Assembly (NCBI RefSeq): GCF_020921035.1
Contig: NC_063152.1
Span: forward strand, 10,554,001 to 10,618,000
DNA: 64,000 bases
DNA from: Rhodamnia argentea
Taxonomy: Eukaryota > Streptophyta > Magnoliopsida > Myrtales > Myrtaceae
Reading direction: 5' to 3'
Position numbers and translations under genes: made by a program. Positions within the stretch are counted from its first letter, which is position 1; each line of letters starts with the position of its first letter. This document shows, piece after piece, positions 23,507-33,764 of the stretch. The notes under the pieces are model-generated. The model saw only the letters and a list, made by a program, of their open reading frames with translations. It did not search any database and was not told the origin of the DNA.

Positions 23507-23616
23507 GGCGGCGGCGGCGGAGGTGGAGAATTGGAGTGAAGAGTCTGTTGATATTTAGTGGAGGCCTCTTGGATGAGAAAGATCGTTGCTGGGATAAGGT
23601 CTGAAGCTTGAAACAT

Positions 23617-23624
23617 CTTATATG
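23617..23624 (-). promoter_or_regulatory. TATA-like box of sulfotransferase 3
   Basis: CATATAAG on the minus strand, same spacing as in copies 1 and 2. Confidence 0.45.
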
Positions 23625-23914
23625 AAGACGGTATGTTGGGTATTACATTAATCCCCTCATACCTGCTATTTTGTACGTACGTTAAAGGTTGTGTAATTAC
23701 ATTTGTCCCACAAATTTGAATTAAGAACTTTTAGTACTCCCGCCATTATAATGCTTTCCGATAACTCATTAACAACTAAACAAGCTCACTTGTAAAATTA
23801 AAGAAAAAATAGCCGATAATCTACTACCAAACAATACGTAAAAGTCATTATTTTGTTGGTAACTCACCGACGAGTGAACGGATCCACTTGTGAACCTTAA
23901 AAGCAATTGAAATC

Positions 23915-24109
23915 CAAGCATCGTTTGCTTCGTGGAAGATGAATGTTTTAGAAAATATTTTTTCAGAAACGATCCTAAATATATTTTTATCATCTACGAA
24001 GATATTTATATATAAGTTGTTGCCGATGATAAAAATATTTCTTATTGACTAATTATTTTTAGAAAATTATTTTCCAAATTATTTATTTTGTGGAAAACAA
24101 TTGGAGCCC
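23915..24109. mobile_element. MITE-like element B, unit 3
   Basis: Equivalent of 4878-5070. Confidence 0.55.
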
Positions 24110-24391
24110 AAGTATGAAATTTGATAAATGGTAACACAATGGCCCCTTTGTGAAACTGAAAGCAATCGATAATGTACAATGTGATTTAAAGGTATAAACC
24201 CATTATATTGGCGGCAATAGCTTGACCAATAAACGAGCGTACTCACAGAATCCAAATTTTATGGATAATCAAAGCTGTAACACCTTCCAATTGGAAATGT
24301 GTAAAATAATAGTTTTGCTGGTAATTAACCGACAAGAAATGGACCCCATCGTGAAATTGGAAATTTGTTCATAATATATTCGTAAATCTGA

Positions 24392-24611
24392 GGGTGCGTT
24401 TATTTCGCGAAAAATGAGTAATTTAAAAAATATTTTCTTAAAAATAACCGCTTATATTGCTCACAAAAAAATATAATTTTTTTTGTCGCTTACGAAAATA
24501 GTTAGGCATAAGTGGTTATCGATGATGAAAATATTTTCTGTTCATTAATATTTCTAAACAGTATAAGCAATCATTTTCATGTCGCCCATTTTTCTCGAAA
24601 CGAACGTACCC
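24392..24611. mobile_element. MITE-like element A, unit 3
   Basis: Equivalent of 5353-5572, again exactly 220 bp. Confidence 0.6.
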
Positions 24612-25868
24612 GGAAAGTCGCAACGTCGGCTTTGATCCTTCTCAAATAGAGAGCAGCTCATAATCTACTGGAAACTTGAAAGAGGTCAGTATTTCAAATT
24701 ACTCGAGAACGAAAAGGGTTGACTTGTGAAATTGAAGAACACTTGGTAGTCTATTATGGAATTCAAAAGTGAGAAAATCACAACTTGATATTACTAACCG
24801 GCCAAACCTACTAGTAAAACATAAAGTAGTTCTTATTCTATGGCTGAATAGGACATTGGTAAAATAACTACGGTACTTATCAAAAACCAAATAAGGATCA
24901 AGTTTTCAGTAAACTATTTTTCTTCCGGACACTATTAAACTAGCACGGAATTCTGCCACCTTTTTTTTTGTTTTGTGTGTACCAAGAGATAGAATTCTTT
25001 GCCTCAATTTCAAATCATTATTTAACAAAATACATTCATTCTTAAAGAGTGATTACAACTTACTTCTCGCAAGAAAATAACGCGATAATAGTCATGATCA
25101 ATGATGTTATCTGTTGATAATTGTTCGGAATTATTTGAGGCAACTTAAAAGAATCTGTCATTTTCTTGATACAAGTGGAGGCTTTTATCTAGTTCACATC
25201 ACATAAATTTAATTGATTCGCCATGAATCACGTTGCCGAAGTAATAGCAGATAATTCTTAACTTAATGGTCAGAGCCATGGCTGATGCAGACATGCAGAT
25301 GAGGAGAAACCTTTCTGGATTAGGGGAAAGAACCATGGCTGATACACCATTTATCATAACATTTGTTGTGGGGGTAAAAATGTCTTTTGGCCCAACACTG
25401 GACGAAAACCAAACCTTATCCTCGCTCTCTATCTCTATCTCTATCTCTTCCCAGGGGAAACGTGCTCATCTCTATCCATCTAATTAAATAATCCCTTCTC
25501 TCTGTCCCCACACTATTTTCCCTTATCTTCACTTCATCGCTGTTACAAAATTATTTCAAGACATCCCTACCCTACCCCCGTTTAAGCACGCTGCTGAAAT
25601 GGAAATGTCGCATTTTGGACCGCATCATCGACCTAACATGTCGAAGTCGCGAATTAATTAACCTCGTATACATACAATTGTACGCGCATGTAGATATTTC
25701 AAGGGGCAGTACTTGAAACGCTTTTATTATATGAAAGAACGGAAAAAAACATTTTCAGAAGCGAATTGTTCGCATCGCTAAATTGCTTAGCTCGGGCCGT
25801 ACGATTTTAGATGGATCGTAGCGTTTCATGTTATTCACGATCAATATTTTCGAAAGTTTAGAGATCAA

Positions 25869-25901
<33 letters not shown>
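25869..25901 (+). repeat. (ATT)11 microsatellite, unit 3
   Basis: Eleven ATT units inside the 5' LTR remnant, followed by TTTTGCAG. Confidence 0.95.
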
Positions 25902-26508
25902 TTTGCAGTGTCCTGATTGTGTTAATAATAATGTCAGTCGACCTTTGTAAAAAAGGAGAAAGACAGTAAGGTGGGGCCCAGGGGAGAAAAAAAAAAGGAG
26001 AGGAAAGTAAATTATATAAAAAGGTGGGGTTTTATTCCTTTTAATTTTTTACCTGTTGCAGTCGTGCGAGCATAGTGCTCGAGACCAAGAGCCGCACAGG
26101 AAAAAAAAGCCGAGAACTTGAAGAAAACAGTCGCACGAAGGAAAAGAGAAAAGGACGCACCGACGTTCGGATTTTCGGCCGTAAGTGTGCGATTTGTTTG
26201 GGCTTGAACCTGCCAATTTGTGCAGTGAGTTTATTATATCAAACTGAATTATTTTATCTGTAAATATTTTGAATTTGAATATAATCTAGGTGCGAGAAAT
26301 ACGAGCGTATTGAGAGATTGTAAATCCGATTTTTCGATTATAGTAGATTGTTCTTGCTGGCTTTCCCCGTGGATATAGGTGCTGATATTCGGACCGAGCC
26401 ACGTAATCTCTAGTGTCCTTTTATCGTTCATCGTTATTTTTCTATACTTTTGTATGGACTTAATTTGCAAGATCCAGGTTAGTTTTCGCGCGCTATATTT
26501 TCAACAAT

Positions 26509-26520
26509 TGGTATCGTAGC
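26509..26520 (+). promoter_or_regulatory. Copia primer-binding site
   Basis: TGGTATCGTAGC directly follows the LTR end TTTTCAACA. It matches 10 of 12 bases of the plant initiator-Met tRNA complement TGGTATCAGAGC. Units 1 and 2 have lost this site. Confidence 0.75.
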
Positions 26521-26596
26521 TGGGTTCGGATATTACGGATTGTGATTTGAAACTTTTGCTTATTTGATTATTATCTGCATATCATGTTATTGCAAT

Positions 26597-27252
26597 TATG
26601 TATGGAGTAAAAGCTGAAATTGAAAATTTTAACGGGAGGAACAACTTTGGGTTGCGATGAGAAGGATACTGCAACATTGTGAGCTTTCGGGCGCTTTATG
26701 TAACGAAGGGTTTGAACAATCGCTTATATATATATATTGAAGATGATATTTTAGTTCGGATATATTGAGGGTACGTCTATCGAACCCTGTCTATATAAAT
26801 TTAATAAACTCATGATGGATTTGAAGAAAATCGGTAAGACACTTAATGATGAAGAGCATGGCGTGATGTTGTTGGCTTTTTTACCAGAGTCATGGGAGCA
26901 CTTTACTGATTCACTATTACAGGGGCGTATTACGATTACCTCGGAAGAGGTAAAGTCTATCTTATTTTCTAAGGAGTGGCAGAAAAAGTTGCAAGACGAC
27001 TATCTAGCACAAGATATAGTGCGGGAACCGGTGATTCGAGGTAGAGACCAACAACGGGCGTCCGGTAGTAGTAGAGGTAAAAGCAGGTCTACATCACGCT
27101 ATAGAAGGTCCAAGGGACGCGTGAAGTTCTTTGAGTGTCACGAGAAGGGCCACATCATTAGAGATTGTTCTAAATTGATAAACGGATGCGATAAGCAAAA
27201 AGTCACAAGCAGTGTGGCAAATGTTATTGAGGAGAGCACAAGTGATGCGTAA
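26597..27252 (+). pseudogene. Copia gag, unit 3
   Basis: The start (tyrosine-modified MYGVKAEIENFNGRNN) breaks soon after, with a deletion near 26655. From 26812 the frame MMDLKKIGKTLNDEEHGVML runs open for 146 codons to the zinc knuckle. The knuckle reads FFECHEKGHIIRDC: its first Cys has become Phe, whereas units 1 and 2 keep it. Confidence 0.8.
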
Positions 27253-27284
27253 GCTGTCTTGTATGTGACTACGGGTTCGTCGGG

Positions 27285-28457
27285 AGAAGAATGGGTGCTA
27301 GATTCGGGATGTTCTTATTAGATGACGCCTTATAAAAGCTGATTTACTACTTACTAGACTACAAATGTTGGTAGAGTTACGTTGGGGAATAACGCAGCTT
27401 GCAAGGTTGTGGGATAGGGACGGTTCGGATTCATATGCGAGATGGCGTAGTGCGCACATTGACGGACGTGAGATATGTACTAGAGCTCAAGAAGAACCTT
27501 ATTTCTCTAGGGATGCTCGATGATATCGAGCGTAAGTATACCGCCGAAGTGGAGCGTTGAAGATCTCTCGCGGTGCCATGACAACGATGAAAAGGAAGAA
27601 AGTGAGTTCTCTTTATCATCTACTAGAGAGACCGTGACAAGAGCCGCCGTAGTTTCATCGGGTGAGTCAGATTCTGATTTAACTTAGTTATGGCATATGC
27701 GTCTTGGGCACATGAGTAAGGCATGTATGACGATGTTGAGTGACAGGGGTTGTTAAAGAGTCAGAAGACAAGTAAGTTAGACTTATGTGAGCACCGCATC
27801 TTTGGGAAGCAAGACATGATTAAGTTTACTATAGGAATTCATTCGACCAAGCAACCAGTAGAATATTTTCATTCACACGTCTAGGGCCCGTTTTCGGTTC
27901 ATTCGAAAGGAGGTGCTCGTTATATCTCGACATTTATCGACCATTATTCTAGGAATGTATGGGTATACTTTCTAAAGCACAAATCTGATGTGTTTGATCG
28001 GTTCAAAAAATTTAAGGCATTGATTGAAAATCAGTTAGATAAAAAGATCAAGTGCCCGAGAACCGATAACGGCATGGAGTTTTGTAGTAAAGATTTTATC
28101 GAGTTCTGCGAGAGAGAAGGGATTGTGAGACATTGCACAGTATGTAGGACACCACAAATGAATGATGTAGCAGAACGGAAGAACATAACTTTACTTGAGT
28201 GGGCTCAGAGCATGCTTTTGCATGCTGGAATAGGCAAGGAATTTTGAGCCGAAGCGGTGAACATGCTCTGTTACTCGATTAATCGATCTCCATCATCTGC
28301 TATCGAGTGGAAGACTCTAGAGGAAGTATGGTCGGGAAAACCCGTTAATTACTCCGGATTACGAGTATTCGGATGTCCTGCGTATGCTCATGCGAGTGAT
28401 GGTAAACTTGAGCCTAGGTCGAAGAAGTGCATATTTTGGGTTATGCACATGGGGTGA
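27285..28457 (+). pseudogene. Copia protease and integrase, unit 3
   Basis: The protease site EWVLDSGCSY is followed by a stop (27320). The pre-integrase zinc domain is seen as LWHMRLGHMSKACM near 27690. The integrase core is readable as FIDHYSRNVWVYFLKHKSDV, then RTDNGMEFCSKDFIEFCERE and DVAERKNITLLEWAQSM, with frame breaks at 27880 and a stop at 28246. The usual TDNGGEF is TDNGMEF here. Confidence 0.8.
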
Positions 28458-28797
28458 AAGGCTACCGGTTATGGTGCATCGATCCCGGATCACCCGATTT
28501 TCTAATCAGCAAAAGTGTGATTTTCGACGAGACCGTAATGCTTCGAGAGAAGAGTTCTGAGACACAACCCGCAGAGCGGATAGATCATGATGTTAGTAGT
28601 GAGGTGGACCTTCAAGTGGAGACTCTAGAGATCTCGAAGGTAATAGATGTTGAAACTACATATGAGACCGCAATTTTTGAAGTCGGTGATAGTGAACAAC
28701 TAGTACAACCACAGCATAGTATAGCCGCAGACAAATATGGCAAATTAAACCACCGGTACGTTATGGTTATACAAATATTTCTTATGCTTTGACTATA

Positions 28798-29747
28798 GGT
28801 GATGAGGTGGAAACAAATGAGCTTTTATCTTACTCCGAGGCGATGGCCAATTTTGAGTCGTCTCGGTGGCTAGCAACTATGAGTGAAGATATGGAATCAT
28901 TCCATCGAAATCAAACATGAGAGCTAGTTAAAGTATTCAAGAGCTAGAAGATTGTCGAAAGTAAATGGGTTTATAAATGGAAAGAAGCAGCATCTATGAG
29001 TACTCCATTAACGAAGCACTTTAAACTTTCGGTTAAGTTATCACCGCAGATTGAGGAAGAGGAGGAGCATATGTCTCGTGTTTCTTATTCTAGTGCCGTG
29101 GGTAGTATTATGTATGCTATAGTATGCACTAGGCTTGATATTTCACAAGCAGTGAGCATAGTCGGTCGTTATACGAAGCGTCATGGTAAAACTCATTGTG
29201 AAACCGTGAAATGGATCCTCGGATATTTGAAGGGGACAACAGACGTTGGTATTGTGTACTAGAGGAACAATAATAGTAGAGAGACCACTGGTTTTGTGGA
29301 TTTCGATCATGCAGGTGACTTGGATGAATGCGGGTTTTTAGCAGGGTACGTGCTTACGCTTGTAGGTGGAGCAGTTAGTTGGAAGGCGTCCTTACAAAAT
29401 CACGTTGCCTTATCATCAATTGAGGTGGAGTACATGGCACCGACCTTTATAGCGAAAAAGGTGATATGGCTAAAAGTTTTGCTCTTGAACTTTATGTTAG
29501 AATAGAAAAGTGTTATATACACTATGACAACCAAGATGCGATTTATCTAACATTTAATCCGATTTATCATGAGCGAACGAAGCATATCGACATTGGGTAC
29601 CATTTCATCCAAGATGTCTTAGCGAAATGTAAGATTGTTGTGAAGAAGATAGCAATGTCGGAGAACTCTACGGGCATGATGACTAAGAATGTTCCTTTAG
29701 CGAAGTTCAAGCTCTGCTTGAGCACAATTGGTGTCTGTAGAGAATGA
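28798..29747 (+). pseudogene. Copia reverse transcriptase (core deleted) and RNase H, unit 3
   Basis: The polymerase begins with EAMANFESSRWLATMSEDME and reaches SKWVYKWKE, then jumps at about 28987 to STPLTKHFKLSVKLSP, which lies beyond the polymerase core. The YVDD catalytic box and most of the palm domain are therefore gone. RNase H follows with YLKGTTDVGIVY, AVSWKASLQNHVALSS, EVEYMAPTFIAKKV and ERTKHIDIGYHFIQDVL. Confidence 0.85.
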
Positions 29748-31786
29748 GCGCTCTTCGGGCGTTGGGAGAGCAGCATGGATCAAGAGCATTATGATTTGGC
29801 TTCAAAATTCGAGTCAAGGTAGTGTCATATGATGTCTCGAATTTGAGCCGACTAACTAAAAGATAATTTTTGTTCATACGGCGTTCGGTGGACTTCTTCT
29901 ACAGGATTAACGTGGGGCGCTACAGGACAAAAGAAGGCCCATACACCATTTATCATAATATTTGTTGTGGGGCTAAAAATGCCTTTTGGCTAGGGAAAGA
30001 AAAGGAAGTGTAACGTAGGGTTTCACTTACTTTTGGTGTCAGTCGTCCTTTGCAAACAAGGAGAAAGAAAGTAAGGTGGGGCTCAGGAAAGAAAAAACAA
30101 AAAAGGAGAGGAAAGTAAATTATATAAAAATGTAGGGTTTTATTCCTTTTGGGTTTTTACCTGGCGCAGTCGCACGAACACAGTACTCGAGACCAAGAGC
30201 CGCACAAGAAAAAAAGCCGAGAACTTAGAAGAAAACAGTCGCACGACGGAAAAGAGAGGAGAACGTACCGACGTTCTCATTTTCGGCCGTACACACTTTA
30301 AATTTGGATATAATCTAAATACGAAAAATACGAGCGTATTAAGAAATTGTAATTTCGATTTTCCGATTATAATAGATTGTTATTGTTGGCTCTCCCCATG
30401 GATGTAGATATCGATATTCTGATTGGACCACGTAATCTCTAGTATCCTTCATAATTCCTCATTATTTTTCCGTGCTTTCGTATTGGCTTAATTTGAAAGA
30501 TCCTAATTAGTTTCTGCGCGCTATATTTTTAACAGTAAATTTTCTCCTTAAATTGTCATTTTTGAAGAATTGGCAGCTTTTTGACCATGTGCGGTTTCAT
30601 GATCGGCTCCACATTTAATTTAGGAATAAATGCTTTAGAAGTCCTAAAACTTATCACGAAAATACGATAAAGCTTTAAAACTTTCAAAAAGACCAATTAA
30701 GTTTTAAAACTTGTCAGAAAGTGCGAAATGAGCTCTCAATCTCGGCACCTCTCGTTGACCTCCGTTCAGGTCCTTCCCCGAGCCATAGGAAAATTATCAG
30801 AAAAGCATGCACGAGATGCGGAATCGAGGACCTCACCTTCACCCTACAACCAAACCACACAACGAAGAACAACAATAGAAACAACAACTATCACTACTGC
30901 CCAGTCCCCATGCACAACACCAAGCTCAGTTGCTTCAAGTAGAGCATCTTCCAATCAAACGCCACGCAATCAATCTCCAATTCACCTCCGACATCGAGCC
31001 ACCGTTGCCGCTACTACTCCTCTGCTTCCATTCATCGAGGCACGGAACGAGGTAAATCGTCAAAGAGCCACGAGTGAGCCGCATCGATCTTCGCTCGAGA
31101 GCGCAATGGCCGAGATCGACAACACTGATTTTGTTTCCGCCAGCAGATTTCACGTTGGAGAGAGATTATATTCGAGAAGATTGAGCCTCAAGAGGGGGAG
31201 GGAGAGACAGAAGAAAAGGCTCGGAAAAGAGAGGACCAAATTCGCTGATGGAGAGTTCTCCTGGGGAAAGGAGGAGTGAGAATGACGTGTAAAATGATTT
31301 CCTTTTTTTTTTAAAATCAGAATCGAAAGTCATTTTTCTCAATTTTAGAAGGATTTTCCGCTGACCGCAAAATGTTTTCTTTGACCGCTCATTTTGCATG
31401 TCCCAATCACAGGAAAATGAGGAAAATATTTTACCAGAAAATGTTTTTCGCAAAACAAGTGGAGCCTAAGTCTATGAAGATATGAAAAAGAAACAAACAT
31501 GTGGAGAACAAGATTGGCTCGAGTAATCATAGGATGCAAAATTGCATTGACTGAAGCTGCCGAAGTGGCTTTTCCATGTTTTGGCCAATTGTCAAAGATT
31601 GGCTTTGCAAGCATGAAATTGTGATTATCAACATGCTCAGAGTTTTTACAAGATGTGTCCGCCATGGCCCAGAACTCATGTATCCCGAGCAATTATATTT
31701 ACTAGCGATATAGCGATAATGAAGCTTATGGCAAGAAAACAGGAACTTCATTCTCCGTTGTTTGGTGCACCAACCAACAAGTTGCC

Positions 31787-31912
31787 GTTAGATATATAAA
31801 GAATGTCCATTCTCATTTTTGTGACTCAAACTGATACACCTTTTACTTAAAGGAAAAGACAAGTTTTAAAACTTGATTACACTTCTTAAATATTTCAGGA
31901 TTTCAGTAATCG
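31787..31912 (+). repeat. 125 bp direct repeat, left copy
   Basis: Begins ATATATAAAGAATGTCCATT and includes AAAGGAAAAGACAAGTTT. A similar copy is at 32216-32338. The roughly 300 bp between them (31915-32215) are GC-richer and unrecognised. Confidence 0.7.
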
Positions 31913-32215
31913 GGGGTACTAGGTGGACAAGCAGATAACTGACACTGTGCAAAGTACTGGTTCATCTAGCAGGAAACTGAAGTTTTCCCCCCGTGACTCC
32001 AGGTGAGGAAGTCTATTATACTTGCCTACCTAGCAGTCACCAGCCAAAGCTAACCTGAGGTCTACCTTCCCCAGCCAGAGGCCCCTAAATTCTCTCTAAA
32101 CATTTTTCTTTCGTGGAGAGATTGATTACGGAGAGAACTTATGGGAAGATTCCTCTATCATACTTGGGAGTTCCTTCCCCTATCTCCCTTTGAGCATGAC
32201 CTGCTCAGGTCCTTA

Positions 32216-32338
32216 TATATAAATGATGTCCATTCTCATTTTTCTGACTCAAACTGATAAACTTTTCACTTAAAGGAAAAGACAAGTTTAAAATTTGATT
32301 GCACCTTTTGAATATTTTAGGACTTCAATCAATTTAAT
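32216..32338 (+). repeat. 125 bp direct repeat, right copy
   Basis: Begins ATATATAAATGATGTCCATT and includes AAAGGAAAAGACAAGTTT; about 88% like 31787-31912 by eye. Confidence 0.7.
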
Positions 32339-33510
32339 GAAAAGTTTTAAGATTTGATTGCACTTTTTCAAAGTTTAAGATTCAATTACACTTTTTTGAC
32401 AAGTTTTAAGATTTCAGTAGACTTGTTCTTTTTTTTTTTTTTTTAAGATTTTGGCTAACCCAATTATTGGACTCGAGTCCAGGCTTCGCGTTCTCACCGC
32501 CAGCATTATCAGGCTCAACAACCATCTCTCTCTGCAGGTCAAGAACTTAATTGTATTTTTGCGATAAATTATTGGACTTATGGTGGATTTATCTGTCCTC
32601 TGATTGAGTAGGAAGCACACGTCGTGGTTTTAAGACATGTGCGGTTGCGATTGAAGGAGACCTTTCGGGCATTCTCAATTGGCTGTCGGTCGTTGAGGAG
32701 GTTGAAGAACTCAAGTTCATTTAATTTCACATTCAATGGGCGGACTCTATGGTCCTTCCCCTGAACCAATTGGATCCGTTGTTTACTATTGACCCCCCAT
32801 GCGCACGAAGTATACAGAGATATTTTCAGTCGAAGACAAAAGTAGCTCGGTGATTTCAAAATCTTTTTTTCTAGACATGATGGATAGTATTGTTTACAAA
32901 TATAAACGAACGGAAAAATTTACATCGTCCATGAAAAAATTTAGATATGAATTGTTGTCAATGACAAACATTTTTCCTTGACTTGATATTTCAAGTGAGA
33001 CAGGCGATCGTTTTTAGCAAAATGTTTTTCAAATCAATCATTTTCTCGAGAATTCGTTTCTCCGAAAATGAATACTTTGAAAAAGATTGGAGGTAACGGA
33101 AAATATTTTCATTATCGACAGAAACGTTTAGGCAAGAGTTGTTATCAGTCCGTCTGTTTCGTGGAAAATAAATAATTTTGAATTAATTCTAATAATTCCG
33201 ATCATCTAAATCTCTTAGGAAAAGAGGTAACGGAAGATAGTCTCGTTAACATAAAAAACGTTTAGGCATGAGGTGTTGCTAAAACTAAAACATTTTTTGT
33301 TGGCTTATTATTATAAGCGATAACGACGACTAAAATTAGGAAAATTTTGTTCGAAGCTGTTAATATTTCGCAAAACAAAAAACCGAGCCGTAAATTTAAT
33401 ACCCTTCACTTCTCGTCACGAGATTTCTTCCTTGAGAATGGTTTTACTTGCTTGAATGAAAAGAAAAGTAAAAAGAGTAAAGACTAGTTCAGTAGCCAGT
33501 TCATTCGAGA

Positions 33511-33519
33511 CTATAAGAA
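33511..33519 (+). promoter_or_regulatory. Possible TATA box of the GDSL gene
   Basis: CTATAAGAA lies 250 bp before the ATG at 33765. It is the best TATA-like match in the upstream 300 bp, but the leader would be long. Weak call. Confidence 0.3.
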
Positions 33520-33764
33520 GCAGCAGCCTCTGGCATGCACGAAGTCACGCCCCAGCCATTGACTTACTGATGGACTGACCGACCGCTGGCTATCTTGCTT
33601 TCTTGCCATGTGCAAAATGTTCTTGCTTTCTTTTCTGCTCATCACCGCCAGTCACCAAGCACTTTCAGCTTAAAACCTCTCCTTAGTCCTTACTCTTTGC
33701 CTGCCACTTATGTAATATGTTCACGTGTTGTTCATGAAGAAAGCGTCAATTTCTTTTCCCCAAA

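Larger units (their letters stand above)
19957..25332. repeat. Tandem unit 3 of the sulfotransferase array (proximal part)
   Basis: Third repeat. It follows unit 2 closely up to about 25332, then skips the equivalent of unit 1 positions 6293-7399 and continues into the Copia LTR. The unit does not return to the AT-rich tail of units 1 and 2: a longer Copia element runs to 30534, where the array ends. Confidence 0.9.
25342..30534 (+). mobile_element. Copia retrotransposon remnant, longest copy
   Basis: Order: 5' LTR remnant (25342-26506, left part lost), primer-binding site, gag, protease, integrase, damaged reverse transcriptase, RNase H, and a 3' LTR ending in CTATATTTTTAACA at 30534. The two LTRs share blocks TTTTCGGCCGTA, ATACGAGCGTATT and CCACGTAATCTCTAGT, but the 3' LTR lacks the CTCTAT and (ATT)n middle part. 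The 3' LTR start was not fixed; similarity is seen from 29853. Many stops make it inactive. It is related to the Copia at 42208. Confidence 0.85.
30535..33400. other. Repeat-rich intergenic region
   Basis: No gene is supported. A 183-codon plus frame (30728-31279) is rich in Ser, Thr, Gln and Arg and matches nothing I know. Phrases such as AAAACTTGTCAGAAAGTGCG and GACAAGTTTTAAAACTTGAT recur and look transposon-derived. A MITE-family end (TTTTCGCAAAACAAGTGGAG) is at 31445-31470, and similar AT-rich pieces with CGATAATGAAA-type cores lie at 32840-33380. A direct repeat is listed separately. Confidence 0.4.

Noticed and set aside
30728..31279. 183-codon frame on the plus strand
   Set aside because: Low complexity (Ser, Thr, Gln, Arg), no family resemblance, embedded in repeat-like sequence.
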